DNA from: Burkholderiales bacterium
Lineage (GTDB): Bacteria; Pseudomonadota; Gammaproteobacteria; Burkholderiales; SG8-39
Direction: 5' to 3'
DNA length: 52,255 nucleotides
NCBI GenBank assembly: GCA_014860395.1
Contig: JACZJU010000050.1
Location: 1-52,255, forward strand
In this document: piece after piece, positions 19,464 to 28,084 of the stretch
Position numbering within the stretch: the stretch's first letter is position 1
Layout: each line of letters begins with the position of its first letter
The notes under the pieces: model-generated
What the model was told of the DNA's origin: nothing
Database searches by the model: none
Seen by the model: only the letters and a program-made list of their open reading frames with translations
Made by a program: the position numbers and the translations under genes

Positions 19464-20621
19464 CTACTCGGCCTGGCGCGACGCGATCGGCCGCTTGCCC
19501 ACGTTGACCTGCACCTCGAGAGTGTTCTGGCCGCGCTTCAGTCCGAGCTTGGCCTGTTTGCCCGGTGCCAGGGCGACAATCAGGTTGCGCATGGAATCCG
19601 GGTCGAGCACCGGCTTGCCGTCCACTGAGACCACGATGTCCCCGGGCTTGATGCCGGCGCGGTCGGCGGGGCTGCCGCGCTGCACCCCGGCGACGAGTAC
19701 GCCGGCGGTGCTGCCGAGCTCGAATGATTCGGCCAGTTCCGGCGTGATCTCCTGCAATTCCACGCCGACCCAGCCGCGCGTCACGGTACCGGTTGCGATC
19801 AACTGCTCCATTACCTGCTTGGCGATGGAAACCGGAATCGCAAAACCGATGCCTATGGAGCCGCCCGATTGCGACAGAATTGCGGTGTTGATGCCGACCA
19901 GGCTGCCGGAGGTGTCGATGAGCGCGCCGCCGGAATTTCCCTGATTGATCGCGGCATCGGTCTGGATGAAATTCTCGAAAGTGTTGATACGCAGGCCGGT
20001 CCGGTGCAGCGCCGAGACGATGCCCATGGTCACCGTCTGGCCCACGCCCAGCGGGTTGCCGATCGCCAGCACCACGTCGCCGACCCTGAGGTTTTCCGCC
20101 TGCGCCAGGGTAATCGCCGGCAGGTTCTGCGCCTCGACCTGCAATACGGCGAGGTCGGTTTCGGGATCGTTGCCCACTACCTTTGCGACCAGCTTTTTGC
20201 CGTCGGGGAGCGCCACCTCGATTTCGTCCGCGGCCTCGACCACGTGCTGGTTGGTCAGTATGTAACCCTTGGGGCTGATGATCACGCCCGAGCCCAGGCT
20301 GAAGGCGCGCTGCGCCTCGTCTTCGAAGCGTTCGCCAAAGAAATGGCGGAACAAGGGGTCGTTCATGAACGGGTTGCGCGGCCGTTTTACTTCCTTGCTG
20401 GTGAAGATGCTCACCACCGCAGGCGCCGCCTTGCGCACCGCATCGCTGTAGGAAACGGTTGTAACGCCGGCGCTGGTCACGACAGGCGGCGCCCGGTTGA
20501 CTACCTCGACCGGAACGGTGGGATTGCCCGGCAACCATTCCGGCTTGAGCGTACCAACGACAAACAGAATGGCGAGGCAGACGGTGGCCGTTTGCGCGAA
20601 GGTCAGCCAAAGTCGGTACAT
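19464..20621 (-). CDS. HtrA/Deg-family serine protease with one PDZ domain (DegS-like layout)
   Basis: Periplasmic quality-control protease. 385 residues: N-terminal membrane anchor (about 4-24), trypsin-like domain with His126 (TNQHVVEA), Asp156 (PETDLAVL) and Ser230 (GNSGGAL), then one PDZ domain (RGWVGVELQEITPELAES...GIKPGDIVVSVDGKP). One PDZ plus an uncleaved anchor matches DegS more than DegP/DegQ, but whether it cleaves an anti-sigma factor is unknown. The ATG at 20621 has TAAGGA upstream; leader copy D lies in its 5' region. Confidence 0.92.
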   Translation of the reverse strand: MYRLWLTFAQTATVCLAILFVVGTLKPEWLPGNPTVPVEVVNRAPPVVTSAGVTTVSYSDAVRKAAPAVVSIFTSKEVKRPRNPFMNDPLFRHFFGERFEDEAQRAFSLGSGVIISPKGYILTNQHVVEAADEIEVALPDGKKLVAKVVGNDPETDLAVLQVEAQNLPAITLAQAENLRVGDVVLAIGNPLGVGQTVTMGIVSALHRTGLRINTFENFIQTDAAINQGNSGGALIDTSGSLVGINTAILSQSGGSIGIGFAIPVSIAKQVMEQLIATGTVTRGWVGVELQEITPELAESFELGSTAGVLVAGVQRGSPADRAGIKPGDIVVSVDGKPVLDPDSMRNLIVALAPGKQAKLGLKRGQNTLEVQVNVGKRPIASRQAE

Positions 20622-20643
20622 CGCGTGCGTGTCCTTACTTTTG

Positions 20644-20716
20644 TTCAAATACGAGGGAACAGATCCCCTCATATGCACCTAAGTCAGGGGCTGTTTCAAG
20701 CATTCTGAAACAGCCT
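20644..20716 (-). repeat. Dispersed two-hairpin leader, copy D (covarying stem)
   Basis: Read on the minus strand, stem 1 is GGCTGTTTC/GAAACAGCC (20689-20715) around AGAATGCTT. Compared with copy C two base pairs differ, and both sides changed together. Then CTGACTTAGG, ATATGAGGGGA and the closing TTCCCTCGTATTTG. The htrA ribosome site and ATG (20621) follow within about 25 nt. Confidence 0.7.
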
Positions 20717-20790
20717 CCCCGTGTTGGGCGAATGATGCGCCGGCGTGTGTGCGGGTACAATTCCGGCTGGTTTATGCGAGGGATGCCGCA

Positions 20791-21537
20791 ATGCAGCGCG
20801 AGGAACTGAACCGTTACTTGGACGGCCTGTTGGAGGTCTCCCGATACCGCGATTATTGCCCAAATGGGCTGCAGGTGGAAGGGCGCGGTGAAATCCGCCG
20901 CATCGTAAGCGGGGTGACGGCGAGTTTCGATCTGATCCAGGCTGCGCTTACAGAAGATGCAGACGCCATCCTGGTGCATCATGGTTATTTCTGGAAAGGT
21001 GATAACCCCTGCCTCACCGGCACACGCCGCGCGCGCATCGCGCTGCTCATCGCGCGCGAACTCAATCTTTACGCCTACCACCTGCCGCTGGACGCCCATG
21101 CCGAATTCGGTAACAACGCCCAACTTGGCAAGCGGCTGGGCTTGGTCGAAACCGGGCGCTTCGCCGACCAGGACATCGGGGTTCACGGCCTGTTGGACGC
21201 GCCGATGCGTTTGGACGCATTTGCCGCGCAGGTCAAACACCGGTTGGGGCGCGAACCGTTGGTGATCGGGGACGCCGCGCGGGAAGTGCGGCAGATTGCC
21301 TGGTGCACCGGTGCGGCGCAAGGGTTCTTCGAGGAAGCGATCAATTTGGGTTGCGATGCCTATCTCAGTGGGGAAATTTCCGAGCAGCAGGTGCACCTGG
21401 CGCGCGAATCAGGCGTGGCGTTCATCGCGGCGGGTCATCACGCCACAGAGAAATTCGGGATTCAGGCTTTGGGCGAGCATTTGGCGGCGCAATTCGGCGT
21501 GGCGCACAAATTCATCGACATTCCCAATCCGGTATGA
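20791..21537 (+). CDS. Nif3-like dinuclear metal centre protein
   Basis: Member of the widespread Nif3/YbgI family with a two-metal site and unclear biochemical role. 248 residues with CPNGLQVEG, the metal motif [21 protein letters not shown] and C-terminal [22 protein letters not shown] at 20791 (GAGGGATGCCGCA upstream); the longer frame from 20749 is not needed. A TACAAT hexamer at 20756-20761 may be its -10 box. Divergent from htrA. Confidence 0.92.
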   Translation: MQREELNRYLDGLLEVSRYRDYCPNGLQVEGRGEIRRIVSGVTASFDLIQAALTEDADAILVHHGYFWKGDNPCLTGTRRARIALLIARELNLYAYHLPLDAHAEFGNNAQLGKRLGLVETGRFADQDIGVHGLLDAPMRLDAFAAQVKHRLGREPLVIGDAAREVRQIAWCTGAAQGFFEEAINLGCDAYLSGEISEQQVHLARESGVAFIAAGHHATEKFGIQALGEHLAAQFGVAHKFIDIPNPV

Positions 21538-21610
21538 GTCTCGCGGTCACCGGCGCCGGCAGAGCGACCTCTGTTTGTTCATATATTTCAATGTGTTATT
21601 TTATAAAACT

Positions 21611-21639
21611 TTAATCCGCCCAATGCTTTCAGGTATAAT
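21611..21639 (+). promoter_or_regulatory. Likely sigma-70 promoter of petABC
   Basis: A perfect -10 box TATAAT at 21634-21639 in a locally AT-rich stretch, with TTAATC 17 bp upstream as a weak -35. The predicted start near 21646 gives a short leader to the petA ATG at 21687. Confidence 0.55.
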
Positions 21640-21686
21640 CGCAAGCTTTTGCACACAGCAGAATCTTGTATATCGAGGGACTTTCG

Positions 21687-22280
21687 ATGAGCGACGATAA
21701 GCAAGTAAACAAGAACCGACGCAATCTGGTGATCGCCACCTGCGCGGCAGGGGGTGCTGCCGGCGTTGCCGCGGCGGTGCCGTTTGCCGCGAGCTGGCTG
21801 CCCTCGGAGCGCGCCAAGGCTGGCGGTGCGCCGGTCGTGGCCGACATCAGCACGCTCGAGCCGGGCCAGATGATGACCGTCGAATGGCGCTCGAAGCCAG
21901 TATGGATCATACGCCGCACCAAGGAAATGCTCGAGGGCGTGAAACGGGACGATAGCAAGGTTTCCGACCCGCAATCGGATGTGCCGATGCAGCCCGAGTA
22001 CGCAAAAAATGAATACCGCTCGATCAAGCCGGAGGTGCTGGTGCTAGTGGGCATTTGCACTCACCTTGGCTGCTCGCCGCAGGAAAAGCCGGCCGCGGAC
22101 AAGGCGGAAATGGGCGCGGACTGGGAAGGCGGTTTTCTCTGCCCCTGCCATGGATCCAAGTTCGACCTTGCCGGGCGCGTGTACAAGGGGGTGCCGGCAC
22201 CGGTGAATCTCGAGGTGCCGAAATACACGTATCTGTCGGATACGCGCATTCTCATCGGCGAAGACACTAAGGGGGCGTAA
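21687..22280 (+). CDS. petA: Rieske iron-sulfur subunit of cytochrome bc1 complex
   Basis: High-potential [2Fe-2S] subunit of ubiquinol:cytochrome c reductase. 197 residues: twin-arginine signal/anchor (KNRRNLVIATCAAGG then a hydrophobic stretch to about 38), and cluster motifs CTHLGC (124-129) and CPCHGS (152-157). ATG at 21687 with GAGGGAC upstream; a TTG at 21666 would add 7 residues. Export of the folded, cofactor-loaded protein would need the Tat system encoded at 17803-19340. Followed by petB after 3 bp. Confidence 0.97.
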   Translation: MSDDKQVNKNRRNLVIATCAAGGAAGVAAAVPFAASWLPSERAKAGGAPVVADISTLEPGQMMTVEWRSKPVWIIRRTKEMLEGVKRDDSKVSDPQSDVPMQPEYAKNEYRSIKPEVLVLVGICTHLGCSPQEKPAADKAEMGADWEGGFLCPCHGSKFDLAGRVYKGVPAPVNLEVPKYTYLSDTRILIGEDTKGA

Positions 22281-22283
22281 CAA

Positions 22284-23591
22284 ATGGCTGCCGCAGAAAA
22301 ACCTCCCGTTACCGGAACCGGCTCCGTCGCGCTCGATGGCCTGCTCACCTGGATCGATGCGCGCTTTCCGCTGATATCGACGTGGAAAGCCCATTTGACC
22401 GAGTATTACGCGCCGAAGAATTTCAACTTCTGGTACTACTTCGGCTCGCTGGCGATGCTGGTGTTGGCGATCCAGATCGTGACCGGCATTTTTCTCACCA
22501 TGAACTACAAGCCGGACGCGAACCTGGCATTCGCCTCGGTGGAATACATCATGCGCGAGGTGCCCGGCGGCTGGATCATCCGCTACATGCACTCGACCGG
22601 CGCGTCGGCATTTTTCATCTGCGTCTATCTGCACATGTTCCGCTCGCTGCTGTATGGCTCCCACCGCAAGCCGCGCGAACTGCTGTGGGTTTTCGGCGTG
22701 CTGATTTACCTGTGCCTGATGGGCGAGGCCTTCTTCGGCTATCTGCTGCCTTGGGGACAGATGTCGTATTGGGGCGCGCAGGTGATCATCAACCTGTTCT
22801 CCGCCATCCCCTTCATCGGGCCGGATCTTTCCCTGTGGATCCGCGGCGACTACGTCATAGCGGACGCGACGCTCAACCGCTTTTTCGCGCTGCACGTGAT
22901 CGCCATTCCGCTGGTGCTGCTCGGCCTGGTCATGGCGCATCTGTTGGCGCTGCACGAAGTCGGTTCGAACAATCCGGACGGCATCGACATCAACAAGCAC
23001 AAAGACGCCAACGGCGTGCCGCTCGATGGCATACCCTTTCATCCCTACTACACCGTGAAGGACATCCTCGGTGTGGTCGTGTTCCTGATCGTGTTCGCGA
23101 TCATCGTGTTCTTTGCGCCGGAGATGGGCGGCTACTTCCTCGAAGCCAATAACTTCATCCCCGCCAATCCCTTGCAGACCCCGCCGCATATCGCTCCGGT
23201 GTGGTATTTCACGCCTTATTATTCGATCCTGCGCGGCGTGCCGCCGCTGTTCCATTCGCAGTTCCCCGGCGTGGTGGCAATGGGGCTGTCGGTGATGATC
23301 CTGTTCGCCCTGCCCTGGCTCGACCGCGGCGCGGTGAAGTCGATTCGCTACCGCGGCACGCATTTCAAGGTGGCGCTGACCGCCTTCGTCATCGTGTTCC
23401 TGATCCTCGGCTACCTTGGCACAGAGCCGATCACAGTGTGGGGCCAGTTCGGCGGCTGGCTCGGCCACGCCGACCGCGCGACGGTGGTGGCGCGCATCTG
23501 CACGGTGATCTACTTCCTGTTCTTCATCCTGATGCCCTGGTACACCAAGGTGGATAAGACCAAACCCGAACCGGAAAGGGTGACCCACTAA
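22284..23591 (+). CDS. petB: Cytochrome b of the bc1 complex
   Basis: Eight-helix di-heme quinol oxidase subunit, 435 residues. Seen: WNFGSLA-type helix A, haem-ligand histidines in YMHSTGASAFFICVYLHMFR and FFALHVIAIPLVLLG, and the Qo motif as PVWYF instead of PEWYF. The PVWY form is known from beta- and gammaproteobacteria and supports the taxonomic reading. The stop overlaps petC by one base. Confidence 0.97.
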   Translation: MAAAEKPPVTGTGSVALDGLLTWIDARFPLISTWKAHLTEYYAPKNFNFWYYFGSLAMLVLAIQIVTGIFLTMNYKPDANLAFASVEYIMREVPGGWIIRYMHSTGASAFFICVYLHMFRSLLYGSHRKPRELLWVFGVLIYLCLMGEAFFGYLLPWGQMSYWGAQVIINLFSAIPFIGPDLSLWIRGDYVIADATLNRFFALHVIAIPLVLLGLVMAHLLALHEVGSNNPDGIDINKHKDANGVPLDGIPFHPYYTVKDILGVVVFLIVFAIIVFFAPEMGGYFLEANNFIPANPLQTPPHIAPVWYFTPYYSILRGVPPLFHSQFPGVVAMGLSVMILFALPWLDRGAVKSIRYRGTHFKVALTAFVIVFLILGYLGTEPITVWGQFGGWLGHADRATVVARICTVIYFLFFILMPWYTKVDKTKPEPERVTH

Positions 23592-24403
23592 TGAAGAAGC
23601 TCATTGCTAGCTTTTTGTTGCCAGCGGCGACTTTCATTGCATTGCCTGCGGTGTTGCTTGCGTCGTCCGTGGTGCTGCCGGGATCGCCAGCGGCGATGGC
23701 TTCGGAAGGCGGCCCGCGCCTGGATCGGGCGCCGATCAAGCCGACCGATGTGGTCAGCCTGCAGCGCGGCGCGCGCACTTTCGCCAACTACTGCCTCAAC
23801 TGCCACAGCGCTTCGCTCATGCGCTGGAATCGGCTGGAGGAACTCGGCCTGAACGAGGCGCAGATCACGGACAACCTCATTTTCGACGGCGCCAAGGTCG
23901 GCGACCTGATGAACGTTTCTATGACGCGCAAGGACGCGAGGAAATGGTTCGGCGCCGCCCCACCCGATCTGTCGGTGATCGCGCGCGCGCGCGGTGCCGA
24001 CTGGCTCTATAGCTATCTGCGCGGGTTCTACCGCGATCCGGCCCGGCCCACAGGCTGGAACAATGCCGTGTTCGAGAACGTCGGCATGCCCAATCCGCTG
24101 TGGCAATTGCAGGGACAGCGCGTGCGCGTCGAGGAGGCGGTAAAAGGCGAAGACCGCGAGGAGAGAAAAGAGAGCCATGGCGGCGTGCTAAAGGTGGCCA
24201 AGTACGAAATGGCGATCCCGGGCAGTCTCACGCCGGTGGAGTACGACCAGACCGTGGCCGATCTGGTCAACTTCCTCGTCTACATGGGTGAGCCGGCGGC
24301 GATCAGCCGCAAGCAGATCGGCATCTTCGTCCTGTTGTACCTGCTCGCCCTGTGGCCGCTGGTCTATCTCCTGAAAAGGGAGTTTTGGAAGGACGTGCAT
24401 TGA
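23591..24403 (+). CDS. petC: Cytochrome c1 of the bc1 complex
   Basis: Membrane-anchored haem c subunit passing electrons to soluble cytochrome c. 270 residues: signal peptide, haem motif CLNCH (after GARTFANY), a likely Met ligand in MNVSMTRKDARKW, and a C-terminal anchor (IGIFVLLYLLALWPLVYLL). A Glu/Lys-rich insert (EEAVKGEDREERKESHGG) sits before the anchor. Overlaps petB by one base. Confidence 0.96.
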   Translation: MKKLIASFLLPAATFIALPAVLLASSVVLPGSPAAMASEGGPRLDRAPIKPTDVVSLQRGARTFANYCLNCHSASLMRWNRLEELGLNEAQITDNLIFDGAKVGDLMNVSMTRKDARKWFGAAPPDLSVIARARGADWLYSYLRGFYRDPARPTGWNNAVFENVGMPNPLWQLQGQRVRVEEAVKGEDREERKESHGGVLKVAKYEMAIPGSLTPVEYDQTVADLVNFLVYMGEPAAISRKQIGIFVLLYLLALWPLVYLLKREFWKDVH

Positions 24404-24483
24404 TCTAGAGACTGGTTGCAGAAACTGGAAACTAGACCGGGGGCGGGTATGGACCGCCTCTTCTTACAAAGGCTTTTAACACC

Positions 24484-25083
24484 ATGATGAACCTTTATTC
24501 CGGCACTACCTGCCCCTTTTCCCAGCGCTGCCGCATCGTGCTGTACGAGAAGGGCATGGACTTCCAGATCATCGATGTCGACCTGTTCAACAAACCCGAA
24601 GACATTGCGGTGATGAACCCCTACAATCGCCTGCCGGTGCTGGTCGAACGCGACCTGGTCCTGTACGAGTCGAACATCATCAACGAATACATCGACGAGC
24701 GCTTTCCGCACCCGCAGCTGATGCCGCCGGACCCGGTGATGCGCGCGCGCGCGCGGCTGCTGCTGTACAACTTCGAAGTGGAGCTGTTCAGCCGCATCGA
24801 CATCCTCGAGGACGGCACGGTCAAGCAGCAGGAAAAGGCGCGAGCCCACGTGGCCGACCGGCTGACCGAGCTGGCGCCCATTTTCGTCAAGCAGAAGTAC
24901 ATGCTGGGCGATGAATTCTCCATGCTCGATGTGGCGATTGCGCCGCTGCTGTGGCGTTTGAATCACTACGGCGTCTCGCTCGGCAAGCCGGCCGCGCCGC
25001 TGATGAAATACGCAGAACGCCTGTTCTCGCGTCCGGCTTTTATCGAAGCGCTGACGCCATCCGAAAAGGTGATGCGCAAGTGA
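24484..25083 (+). CDS. sspA: Stringent starvation protein A (GST fold)
   Basis: RNA-polymerase-associated GST-like protein induced in starvation. 199 residues: thioredoxin-like N-terminal part (SGTTCPFSQRCRIVLYEKGMDF) and helical C-terminal domain (FSMLDVAIAPLLWRLNHYGV). The pairing with sspB next door supports SspA rather than a catalytic GST. ATG at 24484 or 24487. Confidence 0.93.
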   Translation: MMNLYSGTTCPFSQRCRIVLYEKGMDFQIIDVDLFNKPEDIAVMNPYNRLPVLVERDLVLYESNIINEYIDERFPHPQLMPPDPVMRARARLLLYNFEVELFSRIDILEDGTVKQQEKARAHVADRLTELAPIFVKQKYMLGDEFSMLDVAIAPLLWRLNHYGVSLGKPAAPLMKYAERLFSRPAFIEALTPSEKVMRK

Positions 25084-25198
25084 GCGCGTAGCGCTCATCC
25101 CGAGGAGCGCGCGCTGCGAGGGATCTGCTTCTTGCCTAACGGCGAATTTCTGTCTGGGTTCATTCGCGGCACGGGCGCTGGAAACGACCAATTCAACT

Positions 25199-25618
25199 AT
25201 GTCCGAACCCTCCACCAAACCTTACCTGATGCGCGCCATCTACGATTGGTGCGTCGACAGCGGTTACACGCCCTATCTTACGGTAACGGTGGATGCGCTC
25301 ACGCGCGTACCGATGGAGTACGTCAAGGATGGCCAGATCGTTCTCAATATCGGCCCGATCGCGGTGGAGCGCTTCAAGATGGGAAATGATCTGATAGAGT
25401 TTTCTGCCCGCTTCAATGGGGCAGGGCGCGACATCTCGATCCCGGTCGGCGCGGTGTCCGCGATCTATGCGCGCGAGAACGGCCAGGGCCTGTCGTTCGA
25501 GGTTACCGCGGCGGACGAGGCTGCAGCGGCGCGGCCGGCCGCGGCCGATGGCAGCGACGAAACACCGCCCGAGCCGCCGCGGCCTTCGGGTAAGCCTTCG
25601 CTGCGGCGGGTGAAGTAA
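25199..25618 (+). CDS. sspB: ClpXP adaptor SspB
   Basis: Adaptor delivering ssrA-tagged proteins to ClpXP. 139 residues: folded N-terminal domain (KPYLMRAIYDWCVDSGYTPYL, MGNDLIEFSARFNG), a flexible Ala/Pro/Asp linker and a conserved ClpX-binding tail PSLRRVK. The 115-bp gap after sspA contains GC-rich inverted repeats but no gene. Confidence 0.95.
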   Translation: MSEPSTKPYLMRAIYDWCVDSGYTPYLTVTVDALTRVPMEYVKDGQIVLNIGPIAVERFKMGNDLIEFSARFNGAGRDISIPVGAVSAIYARENGQGLSFEVTAADEAAAARPAAADGSDETPPEPPRPSGKPSLRRVK

Positions 25619-25628
25619 GTTCGCCGCG

Positions 25629-25634
25629 TATAAT
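25629..25634 (+). promoter_or_regulatory. -10 box of tRNA-Thr
   Basis: Perfect TATAAT ten bases before the mature tRNA 5' end. No good -35 hexamer is seen at the usual distance within the end of sspB. Confidence 0.4.
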
Positions 25635-25644
25635 AGTTGCACAT

Positions 25645-25720
25645 GCCGGGTTAGCTCAGTTGGTAGAGCAGCGCATTTGTAATGCGACGGTCGAGGGTTC
25701 GAATCCTTTACCCGGCACCA
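25645..25720 (+). tRNA. tRNA-Thr (anticodon UGU), CCA encoded
   Basis: 76 nt folding into a standard cloverleaf: acceptor GCCGGGT/ACCCGGC perfect, D arm GCTC...GAGC, anticodon loop TTTGTAA giving UGU (Thr), variable loop of five, T loop TTCGAAT, and encoded CCA. The top pair of the anticodon stem (G27-A43) is mismatched. Its 3' end (25698-25722) is the attachment site of the integrated element and stays intact. Confidence 0.93.
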
Positions 25721-25722
25721 TC
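25698..25722 (+). other. attL core at the 3' end of tRNA-Thr
   Basis: TTCGAATCCTTTACCCGGCA followed by CCATC. It matches attR at 31150-31173 except for one G missing there. Integration restores a functional tRNA end on this side. Confidence 0.8.
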
Positions 25723-25769
25723 AAACAGTCCGAAGTAGTCCGATAAAGGCCATAAGTCCTAGTAAACAC

Positions 25770-25789
25770 AAGGCTTGCGGCCTTTTTCT
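25770..25789 (+). terminator. Possible intrinsic terminator after tRNA-Thr
   Basis: AAGGC/GCCTT stem around TTGCG followed by TTTCTT (25770-25789). The stem is short (5 bp), but an outer AAAGGCC...GGCCTTT pairing from 25745 could extend it. Confidence 0.45.
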
Positions 25790-25824
25790 TTGCCGAAGTG
25801 GTCCGGCGTGGTCCGTTGACATCC

Positions 25825-25874
25825 GGGGGCATGAGGGGGCATGATTCGGGGTATACCCCAATCAATGGGGGCAT
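25825..25874 (+). repeat. G-rich repeats near attL (possible integrase arm sites)
   Basis: GGGGGCAT occurs at 25825, 25835 and 25867, with a perfect palindrome GGGGTATACCCC at 25848-25859 between them, just upstream of the integrase gene. A similar set (GGGGGTAGA) lies beside attR. They may be arm-type binding sites for the integrase and its accessory protein, or an operator of int. Confidence 0.4.
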
Positions 25875-25896
25875 CCTACGCTCTGAGGTGCTCAAA

Positions 25897-27120
25897 ATGC
25901 CGCTTACCGATACCGCGATTCGCAACGCCAAACCCAGCGTAAAACCTGCTCGCCTTTTCGACGGCGGCGGGCTGTACCTTGAGGTGTCGCCAGCCGGGGG
26001 CAAGCTGTGGCGCTTGAAGTACCGATTTCACGGAAAGGAAAAGCGGCTGGCCTTGGGCGCTTACCCGGCGACATCACTCGCCAGCGCACGGCAGAAGCGC
26101 GACGAAGCGCGGACGCTGCTCGCCGATGGCACCGACCCGAGCGAACAACGGAAGGCTGCCAAGGCGTCGCGGGCGGGGCTGGCCGGAAATACCTTTGAGG
26201 TGATCGGGCGCGAGTGGTATGCCAAGATCGCGCCGACACTCGCCGACACCACGAAGGAAAAGATAATCAGGCGGCTTGAGGTGGACGCCTTCCCCGTGAT
26301 CGGAAACCGCCCGATTGCCAGCCTTGTGGCGGCTGATCTGATCCGGGTCATTGAGCGAATCGAGCAGCGGGGATCTGTGGACATTGCGCGGCGAGTCCAC
26401 AACTACATCGGGCGCGTCTTTCGTTACGCTGTTGGCCGTGGGCTGACGACCCGCGACCCTTCGCGGGACATCGAATTGAAAGACATCCTTCCGCCGGCGG
26501 ACGTGAAGCACCATGCCTCAGTGACCGAGCCGAAGGCCGTAGGCGGTCTATTGAGGGGGATTGATGGCTTTACCGGGGCCTTCACTACCCGGTGCGCGCT
26601 GCGCCTTGCTGCGCTCGTTTTCGTGCGCCCTGGCGAGCTTCGCCATGCGGAGTGGACAGAGTTTGATTTTGACAAGGCCGAGTGGCGCATACCGGCGGGC
26701 AAGATGAAGATGAAAGAGCAGCACATCGTGCCGTTGTCTGCTCAAGCAATTGCCGTGCTGCGGGAGATTCAAACGCTGACCGGGCGAGGACGCTACGTCT
26801 TTCCGAGCGAGCGCGGCGAAGGCAGGCCGATGAGCGAGAACACCATCAACGGGGCGCTGCGCCGATTGGGATACATCAAGAATGAAATGACCGGGCACGG
26901 CTTCCGGTCTATGGCGTCAACCCTGTTGCATGAGCTTGGATTGCCTCATGCCGTTATCGAGCGGCAGCTAGCGCACGGCGAGCGCAACAAAGTGTCAGCG
27001 GCTTACAACTTCGCGGAACACCTACCAGAGCGGCGCAAGATGATGCAGCAATGGGCAGATTATCTGGAAAAGCTCAAGACTGGCGCGCAAGTGATTCCGT
27101 TGCACGGTAACGCGGCTTGA
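25897..27120 (+). CDS. int: P4-type tyrosine integrase (DUF4102 N-terminal domain)
   Basis: Site-specific recombinase of the integrative element, 407 residues. Seen: the DUF4102 arm-binding domain (LTDTAIRNAKPSVKPARLFDGGGLYL, KRLALGAYPATSLASAR), a SAM-like core-binding domain, and the catalytic domain with Arg (FVRPGELRHAEW), HxxR (GHGFRSMAST), a second His in QLAHGERN and the nucleophile Tyr in VSAAYNFAEHL. The ATG at 25897 with GAGGTG upstream is preferred; the longer frame runs through the G-rich repeats. It faces away from the tRNA and into the element. Confidence 0.95.
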   Translation: MPLTDTAIRNAKPSVKPARLFDGGGLYLEVSPAGGKLWRLKYRFHGKEKRLALGAYPATSLASARQKRDEARTLLADGTDPSEQRKAAKASRAGLAGNTFEVIGREWYAKIAPTLADTTKEKIIRRLEVDAFPVIGNRPIASLVAADLIRVIERIEQRGSVDIARRVHNYIGRVFRYAVGRGLTTRDPSRDIELKDILPPADVKHHASVTEPKAVGGLLRGIDGFTGAFTTRCALRLAALVFVRPGELRHAEWTEFDFDKAEWRIPAGKMKMKEQHIVPLSAQAIAVLREIQTLTGRGRYVFPSERGEGRPMSENTINGALRRLGYIKNEMTGHGFRSMASTLLHELGLPHAVIERQLAHGERNKVSAAYNFAEHLPERRKMMQQWADYLEKLKTGAQVIPLHGNAA

Positions 27121-27129
27121 TGAATTGCC

Positions 27130-27663
27130 GTGAAAGGCCGCATGGTGAATGAAGCCGAGATCAGCCGGCGTGCATGGGCTGTAATTGGCCGCCTAAAACT
27201 CGATGATTCCATTACTGAAGCTACGGTGATAAAGACTCTAATTGTCACCAACATTACCGATCCGGAAATTCGTGACTATCTCGATATGCCCCAACATATA
27301 GCGGGCTTGCTACCCCAATGTCTAGGGGGAAAAATCGAAGCCCGTCTTTCCAATTACTGCGCAGTGCGTGCGTTGTTTGAACTTGCCAATAAACCCCCTT
27401 CGGTTAGCTTAGCCGAGGAATGGGTTACCACTGCTGAAGAGTGCGCAGAAGTAGAATTAACAGATCACTTTACGATCAAGGCGCGGAGCAGCAAAGCGGG
27501 TTCCAAGCGGCGCCAGACCGATCATGCGGATATTGTGAAGCATTGGGAACAGTTACGAAACGGCGGAGCTTCTAAGGGATCTGCAAACGATAGAACGGCA
27601 ACGCGCTTCAACATCACAGTCAGACAGGTACAGAAAATTCGCAAGATGCAAAAACGAACTTAG
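27130..27663 (+). CDS. Unknown protein with possible C-terminal HTH
   Basis: 177 residues from GTG 27130 (ATG 27142 is possible), starting 9 bp after int. No family is recognised. It has a helical, acidic N-terminal part (AEEWVTTAEECAEVELTD) and a basic C-terminal part (SKAGSKRRQTDHADIVKHW, then RFNITVRQVQKIRKMQKRT) that could be a helix-turn-helix. Base composition is more AT-rich than the chromosome. Position after int suggests a regulator or accessory factor; this is inference only. Confidence 0.6.
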   Translation: MKGRMVNEAEISRRAWAVIGRLKLDDSITEATVIKTLIVTNITDPEIRDYLDMPQHIAGLLPQCLGGKIEARLSNYCAVRALFELANKPPSVSLAEEWVTTAEECAEVELTDHFTIKARSSKAGSKRRQTDHADIVKHWEQLRNGGASKGSANDRTATRFNITVRQVQKIRKMQKRT

Positions 27664-27733
27664 CGGGATGGTTCGCTTTTTGCGGCGAGGATGCACCTAT
27701 CGGCCTGCAACGGCCATTTACGGAGCATCCTGT

Positions 27734-27958
27734 ATGAATCACCAATTACCTGAAACCGGCTATCTTCGCCTATCGCAAATCATCGGCGACGCGAAAGCGG
27801 TACCGCCAATTCCCGCAGTTATCCCAGTAGGTAAATCGACATGGTGGGAGGGCGTCAAGTCTGGCCGCTATCCTCAACCCGTGAGAACGCTTGGCCGGCG
27901 CATTACCGTATGGCGCGTTGAGGACATTCGTGCCCTGATCCAGAAATGCGCAGCCTAA
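27734..27958 (+). CDS. AlpA-family HTH regulator/excisionase-like protein
   Basis: 74 residues with the AlpA/MerR-like pattern: GYLRLSQIIG...PVGKSTWWEGVKSGRYPQPVRTLGRRITVWRVEDIRALI. Proteins of this type control integrase expression and excision in P4-like satellites and islands. The ATG at 27734 begins the conserved part and the upstream extension of the frame lacks similarity. Confidence 0.85.
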   Translation: MNHQLPETGYLRLSQIIGDAKAVPPIPAVIPVGKSTWWEGVKSGRYPQPVRTLGRRITVWRVEDIRALIQKCAA

Positions 27959-28084
27959 CCCAGGAGCGAACGATAGGCGCCGCCGCCCCGCTACGCGCGA
28001 ATACAGGCGCTAGGAGCGGCAATCGCCCCGAGCTCGTAGAGAAGCACCACCTCGCACCCGATCGCGCACGGGTGGGCCGATAGC

